DNA of 64,000 bases from Polymyxa betae (GCA_003693705.1 RBZT01000771.1:1-64000), one strand, 5' to 3'. Counted from the stretch's first letter, positions 46,513 to 58,260 are shown. Notes: generated by a model from the letters alone, not told the origin. Made by a program: numbers and translations.

Positions 46513-47770
46513 AACCAATTGTATCTGTTAAATGATATTATTATTATTAAGGCAAGGGGGGTTGTTCTCCAAGTAGGAGACGTTCTCAGACGTTTAATAC
46601 CACTACTTGATTCTGAACCAGGTTGCAAAAAAAAATACTTGTTATTTAAAAATCAGGTGATCTAGTCGAAATGACTCCGGCTTTTAGCCAAATCTTTTAG
46701 AGACCGACTGTTTGCCAGAGGCGTTCCTCGAAGCCAGTCGAGGAGAATTGACGGCAATGTGGCCTTCCTCGCTACAATATAGGCATAATTGATTATCAAT
46801 ACGCCTCTGCCGTCAAGGACCATGGTAGAGCGCCGCCTGTTGACCAAAATCAACGAACTAGAATAATCCAATCCAATCCAATCAAGGACCATGGGATCAG
46901 AAGCTGGAGAGCTTCCCGGATGAAAAATGATGCTGTACGATTTCCAGGATTCATTCGATGATCGCGTTCAATGGCATCATTGGTAGCAGACTCAAGTAGT
47001 AGGCGTCGACTGCGACAATAGCAGTTGCTGAACTTCGTTGTTAAGTCCGCAATGGTGATTATCAATACATTTTTGCAGAATCGTTCTAATCTACATCGGG
47101 TGCGATAAGACGAAATATAGAGGTATGTGCAAGTTGGTTTGCGACCTTGCTGAAGGGGTCCTATTCTTGGCGAAGCTGTATTGATGCGATCCGGATCGCC
47201 AAAAACTTATCTAACAACTGTATAACAACATTGGCATCAGGGAGTCGAACATCTTTAGATTCCAATAAGAAAGGAAACCATTGTAGAGCTGTCCCCTTCA
47301 AAAAATGTTCCGAGGGGGCAACTTTACAGAATTTGCAGCAAATGTTGCGGCTGAAACTTCCAAATAAGTCTAAGCAGATTGAGAAAGCCTCTCAATTTGC
47401 TTAAATCGACATCGAATGGGTCTGGATGAAGAACATTTGGTTTAGATAACATACTTCCAAAATGGTTGAACTACTAATCCGTTCACAGGCGTTCGCTGCT
47501 TCTGCTGATGGTACAGCTATTGATGTTGGAGCTGCTCGATCTGCGCTCACATGCCATCAGTTTGTAGCTGATAACTATTTTGCTGTTCCAGAAGATCTGA
47601 AGTCGGAGGTGAGAGTAGCAGATCTGGGCCCAAAACCAAACAAAACTGAACAAAACTGAATAAAGCAGAGCTAGAACGAAGACTGGAGACTGAACTAAAA
47701 TTTAATTGAGATAAACAGATAAACTGAAGAGAGATTAGTTAGAACCAGAATAAGAGGTGTGATGTTGATT
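46513..47770. other. Long intergenic region, no firm gene
   Basis: The interval is AT-rich, with a short CCAAT-type microsatellite near 46865-46885 and two occurrences of AAGGACCATGG around it. A 65-codon plus-strand frame at 47462-47659 (MVELLIRSQAFAASADGTAI...) might be an exon, but I see no partner. Confidence 0.35.
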
Positions 47771-48129
47771 AGAGCGCGTCTGGAGGTGACCGTGTTTCAA
47801 AACTCCGTTACGGCAAAACGCCGTTACGACTATTTGAGAAAACGGCGTTTTGCCGAAACGGCATTTTGATGGGCTTGGAACCTCCAGACACCCAAGACAA
47901 AACGCCGTTTGCGCAGAATCCTGTGCGTCAGGAAGGTGCGGCGACACGCAAAACGGTGTCAAAACGGAGGTCGGACCTCCGTTTTGAAAACGCCGTTTCA
48001 CGGAGATAAAGCTGCGTTGTCGGATGAGGCTCCGTTTTGACTCCAGACAGTCGCAACTCAGTTTCAAAACGGCGTTTTGCCCAAAACGGAGGTGAAACGG
48101 CGTTTTCAGCCTGCCTCCAGACGCACTCT
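47771..48129. mobile_element. MITE-like element with 16-bp terminal inverted repeats
   Basis: The left end AGAGCGCGTCTGGAGG (47771-47786) and the right end CCTCCAGACGCACTCT (48114-48129) are inverted copies matching at 15 of 16 positions, enclosing 359 bp. The interior has no ORF and is packed with palindromes: AAAACGGCGTTTT at 47839-47851 and 48066-48078, near copies at 47987-47998 and 48095-48106, and a 27-nt palindrome with one central base at 47960-47986. TTA lies just outside or overlapping both ends, which might be a target duplication offset by one base. This looks like a non-autonomous DNA transposon. Confidence 0.6.
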
Positions 48130-48306
48130 TTAGCTGCACGGACTCCGTACGAGGTCTGATGCTCAGACTCAGTCAAGCTTTTGACAATTTTTTGCTGAAA
48201 ATCTTGCGCATTTCTACGTTTGCATGGCCAAACATTTTGATGAAAACCCTCAACTTTTTCAAACCTTGACCTGGGACACCGTTGATCAGTTCCAACAGCT
48301 ATTTTA

Positions 48307-49047
48307 ATGCTGGTTTGGATAAGAATTCTAGTGATCGCGAGTCTACTGGCTGTGATACACGCCGGTAGACCTGTTTCACTCCTCACCGAACATACCGTGT
48401 CGGTGAAACGTTCGTATTGGGATTATCGTCCTTGGGATGACCTGCTTAAGAACATCTGGATTGTCTTTCAATGCCGCGAACCTTCCCTTTGCTATAAACT
48501 GACTGTTGTCATGGGCGACCAGACAATCATGAGGAACTGCCTCGCGTCCCGCAGCGCCGACGATTTGCCGAATGAACTCAGTACAAAGCTGTCAACAACA
48601 TCAGAAGCTTTCCAGTTCTTCATGAGAAACTACAACAAGCCCACTGCTGCTGTAGGCGTCTTGACTTTTGCCATATTCGTCGCTGATTCTTGCCCTGGAC
48701 AGTTTATAGTTGAATATAATCAATTTGATGTTGAAGGAATTCGTGTCTATTTCGATCACGGTCTGGAGCGTAATGCTGATTTTGTGGACGAAAGGATTCG
48801 TGTCGAATTGGATTTGTTAGAGCGCCAAGTCGATGTGCCCGAGATTCCAGCTCCCGTGAATACCGAAAGCGAGTCCGACGAACCTGAAGAAGCAGATGCT
48901 CAAGAACCTGCGACAGTCCAGTCCCAGCGCAATCTTGCTATTCAGCGTGTCCAGGTAGAGAACCCGTTCGATGCGGAGCTGAGGGCAGCCGTCGACCGAC
49001 TTTTCATTGGATCGAGAAACAGATGGAATGACTCTGATTCTGATTAA
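48307..49047 (+). CDS. Secreted acidic protein, unknown
   Basis: This single frame of 246 aa has a clear signal peptide (LVWIRILVIASLLAVIHAG, about residues 2-20). The mature part has a possibly folded region (residues about 30-170) with cysteines in QCREPSLCYKL, RNCLASR and DSCPGQF, which suggests two disulphides, and a beta-rich stretch FIVEYNQFDVEGIRVYFDHG. A Glu/Asp/Ser-rich tail ends WNDSDSD. There is no family I recognise and no transmembrane segment after the signal. A lumenal ER or extracellular role is likely. Confidence 0.6.
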   Translation: MLVWIRILVIASLLAVIHAGRPVSLLTEHTVSVKRSYWDYRPWDDLLKNIWIVFQCREPSLCYKLTVVMGDQTIMRNCLASRSADDLPNELSTKLSTTSEAFQFFMRNYNKPTAAVGVLTFAIFVADSCPGQFIVEYNQFDVEGIRVYFDHGLERNADFVDERIRVELDLLERQVDVPEIPAPVNTESESDEPEEADAQEPATVQSQRNLAIQRVQVENPFDAELRAAVDRLFIGSRNRWNDSDSD

Positions 49048-49313
49048 ATAAACCAACTTGTCTAACTGTTATTAAGAATTTTCATCAATTCTCTGAGATT
49101 TAAGGGGAAACTATTCAAAAGTTCGAAATAGGATTCGTGCGCTTGTAAAGAGGCGCCAGATGGACTGCGGTGCCAGAAGTACTAGGTCGTACTTAATAGA
49201 GACAATCCACACAAGAAGGAAAGTTCTTTCGGAATGCGAACCACATTCTTAACGCCTTCTTACGGATATCGATATTCACCACTTTCGAACCCCAAAGAAA
49301 CGAGCAAAGAACC

Positions 49314-50336
49314 ATGGAGTCGGAACCGTCAGCGTATTATCGGCACTCGAGAGATGAGCCCTCTAGTCATGATCAGATGGTCGACCGTGTGAAATCTCAG
49401 AATCTGTTTCGCTCCGGTAGGGCCGAGAAATGCATGAGACTGGTCGATCGTCGTCGTTTCATTCCAGTTGAATGTCATTCTCCTTATGCGGATCAAAGCG
49501 TCCAGATAGGTTAGAATCGATTTCAGCCTTGGGTTGGCAAGCTTCCATAACAGCATGCTTTGCGTTCATGGACGTCGCGAATCTGAAAACGTGGATAGGA
49601 TATGGGGCTTGGATAGCGGCGCCTTCCATCCAGGCATTTTGTCTTGATAGACTTACTGAACATCTTGAGCCAGTAAGAAATCCGAGGTCATAAATGCCAC
49701 CTTTGATAGATGGATCAGGGATCGACAGTTCTGGATATCGGCAGTGGGACTGGCTATCTAGCAGCGGTCATGGCCCTCATGCTGCAAGGCGATACAAGAC
49801 CAGGTCAAGAGAGCGGCCGTGTCTTTGCTGTGGAGCATATTCCAGGTAAGAGCGTCACTGCATTGAACGTGCCGTTCTTTAAAGATAGTCAGAGCTGGTG
49901 GCAACTAATAAAGAGATTATCAAGCGATATTATCCAGATCTGCAGAAGGTGATTGAGATTGTTGCTGGTGATGGAAGGCAAGGGCTGCCAGAACATGGTC
50001 CATATGATTGGTAACAAATTTCGATTTTCTGGAATCCATCACAAGCCAAATCGTTTCGAAGCATCAATGTCGGTGCCGCTTCCGAACAGCTGCCAAGCGC
50101 GTTACTCGACCAGTTGAAACCTGGAGGTAAATTGTGGTCAACGTTTGTGCCGCAGCGGCTGACGTCGGTGACCAGGTCGAATGATATGTCCTGTGGGGAT
50201 CGGCTACTCGCAGCAGCTCCTGGTCGTCGACAAGCGCCCGGACGGCTCCATCGACGAGCGAGTCGAATATGAAGGTGTCGAATTTCCCCCTCTAACAAGT
50301 GTGAGCTGTCAGCTCGATACTGAAACCTTTGATTGA
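49314..50336 (+). CDS. PCMT1: Protein-L-isoaspartate O-methyltransferase
   Basis: This SAM-dependent enzyme repairs isoaspartyl residues in aged proteins. Six exons rejoin well: HDQMVDRVKSQNLFRSG, then SPYADQSVQIGYGAWIAAPS, then STVLDIGSGTGYLAAVMAL (SAM motif I), VFAVEHIPELVATNKEIIKR, AGDGRQGLPEHGPYDCINVG (motif II area), LLDQLKPGGRMICPVGIGYS and QQLLVVDKRPDGSIDERVEY. Introns such as the one splitting PELV (GTAAGA donor) are short. The family's ISAPHMHA substrate motif here reads IAAPSIQA. The frame ends in the first unit of a minisatellite, giving a foreign-looking C-terminus (VSCQLDTETFD) in place of the family's usual tail. Confidence 0.85.
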
Positions 50337-50553
50337 AACGTTACTAATGTGTCAGCTCGATAATGAAACCTTTGATTGAAACGTTACTAATGTGTCAGTT
50401 TGATAATGAAACCTTTGACATTACTAATGTGTTAGCTCGATAATGAAACCTTGGATTGAAACGTTACTAATGTGTCAGTTTGATAATGAAACCTTTGACA
50501 TTACTAATGTGTCAGCTCGATAATGAAACCTTTGATTGAAACGTTACTAATGT
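50308..50553. repeat. Minisatellite, six units of about 47 and 37 bp
   Basis: Units begin GTCAGCTCGATA or GTCAGTTTGATA, continue TGAAACCTTTGATTGAAACG and end TTACTAATGT. Long units keep the GATTGAAACG segment, and two short units lack about 10 bp (TTTGACATTACTAATGT). The unit order is long, long, short, long, short, long. The first unit overlaps the PCMT stop codon; the array ends about 125 bp before the TSC2 start. Confidence 0.85.
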
Positions 50554-50679
50554 TCCTCCGCTGTATAAACCCTAAATAGACTCTACTCTCTCATTCAATC
50601 TCATTTAGTATAAAATGTCTTCATTTTCATTGCGAGAAGTTTAAGAGGCGCGCGGCGGAGTCGAGCAATCTGCTCATAG

Positions 50680-53600
50680 ATGCAGAGTCTGCTGGACCGG
50701 GCAGCGAATGATCCAGCCTGTGTCACCGAACTGTTGGCGTCGGTGACGTCGGTGTCGTCGGTGCCTCGAGAACTGCTTCCTAAGGTGCTGGATTTCCTTG
50801 CGACCGAGGCGGCGCCGCTCCAGACTCGGCAGAACGTGTTCGTTGTCGTGACGGCCGAATGCGATCCGAATTTGGTGCCCGCCTGCGATGCTGCCCGAAC
50901 TCTCACCAGTTTGTTGAAGCAGACGACAACAGCTGGTGTGCAATTTTGTGACAATAACGCCCTATTCCGTTGTCTGCTGTCATTGGTTTCCACCCCTTCG
51001 CCTTTGGTACCAGCTTCTTCGGAATTCGACGAACTCGTCATTGCTGTTTGTAGCTACCATCGGGTGGTTTCGCTGCAATTTATTGATGTAGGCGATACTC
51101 TACTTTTACGCTGCCTCTTTCTTGCTTCGTTTGTTTTTGCTTTCTCATCTTTGTTAATAAATTTAGTCATGTTGATAACAGGCATGTTCGAAACTGCAAT
51201 TGATTTCGGCTAAAGTGCTACCTGATGTGTTGGCCATGCTCTGTTCTTGCAGTTTGGATTCGAGTCAGCCGTATAGAATCGTGAGTATCATTCTATCTGG
51301 GGCTCTCCGCCAGCAATGCATCAGCACCATTTTAGAATATTCTGGCGCTGCTTCCCAACCAGAGCGCTGTAGTGGAGCGATTTCATTGTTGGCGGCGGCA
51401 TTATGGGGGCCTAATTGCACTCACGATCTATCAGCAGCGACAGATTCAGCACTAAATCAGATCGCATTGCTAGTTCAACGTGGCATCATCGATAACAGGA
51501 TTGCCACAGAAGTATGTCTTGCATTGGAGCTTTTTGTTAACACTCTTCAAGCAGAATGCGTATCTGAGCTTGATCAACTTGTCGATATAGTTCGAGATTT
51601 AGGTCCAGCTCTGCAAACAGATTCGAAACCTCGGCTGACAAACATTCTTCTTGTCATTCTAAAGTTATCAAACTCACCAACTGTGCTCGATATGGCGCTT
51701 TGCTATGTCGATTCTTTAAAGGATGACAATCCCGTTCTGGATTGCCTATTGACCCATCAGAAAGCCAAAGTTCATCCTTCAGATCCGTCCTGGTTGGAGC
51801 ACTTAACCGATTTGATGAGGTCCTTCTTCGTCAACGTCAATCTCCCGGAGCCTATTCGTCACTCTGCTTTTCTATTCGCTCTCGAACTGGTCTCCCGTTA
51901 TCGATTCTTATTTGCCGACGATATCCTACGGCGCTGCATTTTGCCATTCTGCAGCTCGCTGCCCTCGCTCAGCGAAGCTGTACAAATCTCTGTCTACACC
52001 GAACTGGAGAAGATTGCTAGCTCTACCGCTATGGAGACGTTCTCCGACCTGATCGAAGTCCTTCGATGCTGTACTGATTCTCAATATGACAGCGTTCGGG
52101 ATCTGACTGTTGTAATGTTACGCAACCTGCTCAGTCAGAAGCTGCCCCATCCATCATACGAGCACTCCATTCTCCTATTCAATGTTCTCGTTCAGCTCAT
52201 ATCACACTCGCTGCGAAGACTTCGTCAGCAGGCGATCCAGGCGCTGGCTAAGATTGGCGCCAACCGCGATGGCACTGTCAAATTCGTCGCCGACGACGCT
52301 GTCGTTACCAGCTCATATGTGTTTATCGGGTCCCGGTACTATGATGAACGAACGTCGACCGTTTTGCCTCTTTCTTCATTTGTGGATGCTTTGACTGAAG
52401 TGATTACAACTGATCGCGATCCACATTCTTTCGAATCAGCGATTCAAGCAATTCGAGGTCTTTGTTCAGGTGATTCGGTGGCTTTGCGCTCATTTGCTTT
52501 TATATTCACCGACTGATATTTGCTTAGATGTCATCATGTCGTCAGAAATTGATGTCGGTCAGCTGTGCTCTCTGTTTAGGTCCGATTGCATATTGCACCA
52601 GCATAACTGTTTATTCGTGATTTAGTACCTACCTAAAATGCAACCATCTCGGTGAACAAATGCAAGTTGTTACAAGTGAATGGGCTTCAAGATGTCTCTC
52701 AGCCTACGAGATTTTTGGTATTTTGCTGTCGTATCGCCACCGTTTTGACGAGAACCGGTATAACCTTGTTGTTGATGCTATCGTCACTGGACTTGATGTC
52801 CATGTACATTATTTCTCCGGTGCGAATTGTCATCGGATACGCGTTTTGTATCTCATCGTTTTTTTGTAGAGCTTGCCACAAGTCGTCAAATTGTTGCTGT
52901 CTGTTTACGTGCTCTAATCTTGCTGGCACTGGAGAGGCCCGAATTGATCGCGCTTCACATATCCAAGGTATTCGCTTCACGACGTGATTCGAATGCTAAT
53001 AGCGTGTAGATTTTGTTGTGCTTCAATCGCATACGAGATCAGTCATTTGACCGGAAGTTGATACAGTTCTTGCACAGTTTTCTCAGCGGCATCCGTGAAA
53101 AAAAGCTGTCTCAAGTAAACTGGAAAGCTCTCCATGGTGTGTTTGTTAAGATGATTTATTAGAATGGACAAGAATGGTCGCCTTCGTCTACTGACATGTT
53201 CCTGGTGTTCAAATCAGTACTTCATTCATTGTCTGGACCTAATCTTGACGCTTTTAAAATCCGACTGTCATACCGCTGCTTGCGATTTTGCTTCATGCTT
53301 TGCATTTCCAACGATCGGTTATTGTGCTTTGATCACGTAAGTTCAATGGATCTTGATGAGTATGTACAGATTGGTAACAATCGCTAACCAGGCTAAGAGA
53401 GTATCGAAATCGGATGATGTCGAAATGCTGTGCTTATTGGGTTTCATGCATCGACATCTTCACTCGGACTCCTCCTCTATGCCAGGCCATTCTGAAAATG
53501 TTGATTTCGGCTCTGTTACTGATAGCAAAATTGACCTCAGTCGTTCCTGGATCACTCCCTCATCAATAATTACGATTTCAACATCGAACAAGGAAGGCTG

Positions 53601-54815
53601 CACGTATATAACTTTACGCTGTGCAAGTGCCCCGAATTCATCGTATATTCTACGTTCTGCTGATCCGTTCTATTCTGGTAAAACACTTTCACTGTTTTCT
53701 TGTACCTAATCAACCTTTGCTAGATTCCAGTAAAACTTCCGAAAGTACCGGCACATCGAGTCCTGACGGAATCGTGGACCTACTTAAAATTTTGTCGGGT
53801 TCTGAAAACTGCAGCTGTATCCAACGTAATATAACATCGAGCATTTTTCCCGTTTTCTGATGATTTTCAGCGCTGGACGATGGAGAACAATTGGAGCGGT
53901 CCTTGGCTATTTTGGATCAGATCTCCCATCAGGAAACAATGAAAATCGGGGTAGTTTATGTAGGGCCAGATCAAGTTGACGAACATGACATCCTTAACAA
54001 TGTTATCGGCTCATTGCGTTATCATCAAGTAGGCTCTAACAATATGGAGGCAGCGGTCTCCTTAGTTTGATGGCAACAGATGCTAATGTACTTGGGCGAA
54101 TCTTTGGTTTTAAGAGGAACCAAATCATATACGGGAGGGCTTGACCGGCACAATGACAACGATGGTCGTTTGACTTTAACATGGCTTGATTCATGTACAC
54201 AGATCTGTTTTCATATAGCCACCATGATTCCGAATCGTTCTTCTGCTGCACGAGTATTTTTAAATCTCGGTTTGCGCTTCAAGTTTTTCACAATTGCTCT
54301 GTAGGGAGAACACAAAAAGCGGCATATTGGCAACGATTTTGTCAATATTATCTACAACGACAACATCGACTTCAATTATGATCCGGATACTCTCTCTAGC
54401 CAGCTAAATTTCGTACAGATTATTGTAGAGCACGTTGGTGACGAACAATTTTCAATCAGTTTAAATATAAAGCCACATGTACCCGACTTCTGGTAGGCGA
54501 ACTATTCCGGATTATGCTCAGCCGTGTGAAAGTTCATAATCAGGTTTCTTCATGAATGTCGAACGTTTCACATATCTACTCTCGGGCGTGTATTAAGACA
54601 GCTTATCATCCAAGCACAGATTGCATGCTGGGTTATGCAGGTCTGTGTTTAGTTTGACTAAATGTCGCTGAACAGAATATAACTTTTCTATTTAGCCTCA
54701 AAAGCTGCAAGAGACAGCTTGGCAGGTTCGATATCAGCAAATCCAACGTATTGCTGGCCGTCATGCTCTACGACCCGTATCGTCATCCATAGATCCTGCA
54801 ATTGTTCCAACATGA
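50680..54815 (+). CDS. TSC2: Tuberin (TSC2), Rheb GTPase-activating protein
   Basis: This is the GAP subunit of the TSC complex, which turns off Rheb and so TORC1. The N-terminal two thirds is alpha-helical repeat, with SAFLFALELVSRYRFLFADD and IRGLCSGDSVALRSF-type segments of the tuberin domain. The C-terminal Rap/Ran-GAP domain is clear: MKIGVVYVGPDQVDEHDIL, IGSLRYHQ, YTGGLDRHNDNDG, CFHIATMIPN, KKRHIGNDFVNIIYND and LNFVQIIVEHVGD. The catalytic asparagine thumb in GNDFV is present. Final exons give RQLIIQAQIACWVMQ and WQVRYQQIQRI, matching the animal C-terminus, with TGA at 54813. There are many short introns. At about 1200 aa it is shorter than human TSC2 (1807 aa). Confidence 0.88.
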
Positions 54816-54958
54816 CATAATTCCATTATTTATAATAATACATTCAGTAATATATTGCATTGTTCAAATAGTCACGTAATGAAACTAATGGAACTCTTGG
54901 AAAGTATCATACTGTTATATGAGGTTATGATATAGTCTCCGGGGCTTTATAGAGATTG

Positions 54959-57505
54959 ATGTTGTTGCCTGAGAGAATAGGTCAACTTGAGCGATGCATT
55001 GCGGCTGTAGATCGAGCCCATTCTCTTCATAGCCGCCTACTGACTGTCAGCGAATCATATCACGACCTCTATCCAATATGTATGCAGATAGCAGGGTCTG
55101 GCCAGCTCGCGCGCTAATGAATGTCATAGATAAGCAGATCCAACCGTATGTCCTCAATAAAGATTGGAATGTATCGCCGACTGAAATCGCCGACTTCATT
55201 CACGATGGCCTCGACAAAGTTCGAAACGCCTCGGGCAACTTAGAAATGCTCTCTTCGCTTCAAGGTCAGTCGAACAGAATCTGGTAGATTATTATCGAAA
55301 TGCGTCATGTAGAATTTGCATCAGAAGACCTGAAAAGATTGCAATCGAAACAGCTAACCGATCGTCTGGTGGCATTAGAGAAGGCTGTTCGCCTGCGAAA
55401 GAAACGAATCGCTGATCTCGTAGAACGGGTGGAAAACGTCGCACAAACATACTACGATGGGGTCTGGTTTCGCCTTTTTAGCTTTTGAATTGTCGCTCTA
55501 ATATTCATTTAGATCCATCAGATATCTCGTAAACTCGTTGATCTTAGTGAAAGCACTCGATCGTTAGAACTAAATACAAAGCCCTTGAGCAGGTCTTCCT
55601 ACTTATTCGACTCATGTCGCTGACAAACAATTTTGAAATCATCGCGTTTGCTTCCGAGCGCCTCATATCTATCGTGGCGAGCGCGTGCCAACGATCTTTC
55701 ATTCGATCAGCGAGGTCGCCCTTGATCGACCGGGGCGCCACGCCGATGGAAGGGTCGCTGGAAAAGCTGACCAATAATAAGCTCGGCCTGAACTACTATC
55801 AAAAACGCCATTTCCGCCTGGAATGGTCGAAACTCAAATATTACGCCAGGCCGGAAGACGACCAGGAGAAGGGTTCTATCAACCTGGCTGAGATGCATGG
55901 CGCCTATCTATCCGATGAGGACTCCCAGCGGAAGACCATCGTCTTGCTATTCGGGAATCGCAGCATCTTCTTGCTGGCTCCGGATCCGGAAGAAGCTGCC
56001 GCTTGGGTCTATAATCTTCGTAGCTATACGAAACGGGTGTCGCCCAGCGATCCGATTCCCATGCCACGACATATCGCCAGATCTCTTCTCGTCCTCATTA
56101 ACTCCTGCAAAAACCAAGGCGGGACTAAACAAGAGGGGTAGAAAGCATTGTCGAGGCGTTCGGCGATCGCGTCTCTGAAATGGCTGCGTAGGCTGTTTCG
56201 CGTTCCCGGAAGGGCGTCGGAAATCAAATCGATTTGTCGGTCGGTGTATCTGAATCGGACCACGATTCTAACACAGGAAGAGGCTCGAGATGTGGAATCC
56301 ACAGCTGGTGCTATCAAGCGGCTGCTGTGGTGTCTTCCGGAACCGCTCTTCACGAAGACTCGCGTTGAGCCTATGATTAAGTCACAAAATCCAGAGAAGA
56401 TACGCGAGCTGATTCTGGTTTGAACAAGTTTTTGTGTTTCACGACGATTTCGTTGTTTGGGGATGCCTCGTTTCTTGGAATTAGACTTGATTGCGTTTGT
56501 TTTTTATAAAAGCGTTTCTTTAGTGATTGCAAGTTAATATTCGCTTCTTTACAGGAGATGCCGTTAGACAATCGTGTAGTGTCGAACAACCTATTCGGTC
56601 TGCTGAAGGAAGTCTGTGATAACACAGCCTCGACAAAGATGACGCCACTATCGCTGGGCATGTGCTTCTCGCCCTGCCTATCCGGAGCCGAGACCGGTGC
56701 CATCTTCGAGATGAAGGCGCTGTTCACGCTCATCATCAACGACTACGCCGATATCTTCAGAGATATCCCTCTTACTTTAGAATCCGACGAATCGCTCACA
56801 ACCAACATTGTCGATTGCCTATCGAAAACGTCGTCGGCGCGCGCCATCACCGCCGTACTGGCCGAAAACGGCGGAGACATTCAGGCCACGTTGAAACGCA
56901 AATCGCAGTTCGTCTGGGATTCGATTCGGCCGCGGGTCTCGACGGCCGCCACGTCCAAGCCGCAATCGATGAAGCCGAGGCCGTCCATACCGAATTTCGT
57001 CGAAACGAAACCGGAGCCGTTCAAAGGTGCTCCGGGGGCAACAACGAGCATGGCTTTGGCGTCCGCAGCGTTCCCATCGTTATCGAACGTTCATGACGAC
57101 AACGACGATGGGAAAGTGTCACCGAAAATCCAGCAGCAGCTCGATCATCTACGAAATCGGGTTCACGAGCTCGAAGAGCGCTGCGCATATTGGCGGAATA
57201 AAGCGGAGGCGGCGGAAGCGGCCTTGGCGGCTGTGAAGACGTCGCCGATGCAGGCGTTGCCGAGGAAGTCGGTGAAATCAGCCACGGCCAACAACCTCGT
57301 GATCAGGACGTCGATTCCGGCAAGGCAGGCGCCACAATCGGATGATGAGATCTCCAGCGAGGACGGCCTCACGACCGACGATGACGCCTATCGAACAGCA
57401 ATGCCGGAAATCAGCAACGAATCGAAGACTGACGAGGAGATCAGCGATCTGAGCGATGAAGACAGCTCGATCGTGGCGCCGCCGATTTCTGTGGCGCCAT
57501 CATGA
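54959..57505 (+). CDS. BAR-PH-RhoGAP protein (GRAF/oligophrenin-like)
   Basis: This is a Rho-family GTPase-activating protein with membrane-curvature and lipid-binding modules. The N-terminal helical region (from MLLPERIGQLERC through KAVRLRKKRIADLVERVEN) fits a BAR domain. A PH domain follows (MEGSLEKLTNNKLGLNYYQK to DPEEAAAWVYNLRSYT). The RhoGAP domain, rejoined over a 54-nt intron (about 56139-56192), reads EGLFRVPGRASEIKSICRSV, so the arginine finger is present, then PEPLFTK, then NNLFGLLKEV, MTPLSLGMCFSPCL. The C-tail has a coiled-coil stretch (LRNRVHELEERCAYWRNKAE) and acidic Ser-rich ends. There is no SH3 domain, unlike GRAF but as in oligophrenin-1. An intron with a CTAATGA branch site lies near 55080-55129. 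Confidence 0.82.
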
Positions 57506-57557
57506 TATACAACAAATAACTAACACGAACGAGCCATGAAATAAACTCGTCGAGCGT

Positions 57558-58004
57558 TTATGCAGCAGCTTGAGGCGTTTCCGTTTCGGTTGGTGGCTCT
57601 GGTTGGGCGGACTCCCAGGGCTTCCAATCGGCCATAGTTGGAATCAGGTTAAGCTCAGCCTCGGCCTGCTCGATGAGTTCCTCAACCTGGCCATCATTGA
57701 TTAAGGCCTCGATCTTGTTGCAATCGTCGTTCTCCTGGACGACCTTCAGGCGGAAGTTCGAGATCTGCTCGACGCCTTGCCGATATTGGGCGCTCTCAGG
57801 GATAACCTAAACCTATCGGATTCATTCCAATGATATTGAAGCGGCAGGGTTTAAGCCGCCGACCTTGATCTCTTCCAGGGTTTTGGCGTACAGACCGAGC
57901 AGCACCTCACGAGCATTGGCGACAACGGGGACGCCTTTCAACCCAGTGGTTGATTTGATATTGGCGGAGAATGGCCGAATCACGGCCCGACTAAGACGAA
58001 GCAT
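57558..58004 (-). CDS. NDUFA5: Mitochondrial complex I subunit NDUFA5 (B13)
   Basis: This is an accessory subunit of the NADH:ubiquinone oxidoreductase matrix arm. There are two exons, 57864-58004 and 57558-57806, with a 57-nt intron. The N-terminus MLRLSRAVIRPFSANIKSTT is Arg/Ser-rich, as expected for a mitochondrial presequence, and is followed by GLKGVPVVANAREVLLGLY (human GLVGLAVCNTPHERLRILY). After the splice, VIPESAQYRQGVEQISNFRL and VEELIEQAEAELNLIPTMAD align with the family, ending ADWKPWE and a Pro/Thr/Ala tail. The length is 131 aa, against 116 in human. The gene lies tail-to-tail with the RhoGAP gene, about 50 bp apart. Confidence 0.9.
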
Positions 58005-58260
58005 CCACTAATAGACGAGCGAAAGACCTCGGAAAGATAATGAGCTTAAACGATAAAGCGTCACTGTTCAAGTTAAATCAAATAACACATCTGAAATTTG
58101 AAAATTGCGCCACTGAGAACTCTTTCACGCACTTTATTTAGTCACATGGTGCAAGGAAACTACGCACATTTTTAGTAAGTGTAGCAAGATGTTGGAGGAA
58201 TTTGCTGTTTGAGAAAGGTTCATGATATAAACAAACAACTCTAAAAAAATATATTTATGA

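Noticed and set aside
56139..56192. In-frame stop that seemed to break the RhoGAP domain
   Set aside because: A 54-nt GT..AG intron removes the stop and restores QEGLFRVPG, so the gene looks intact.
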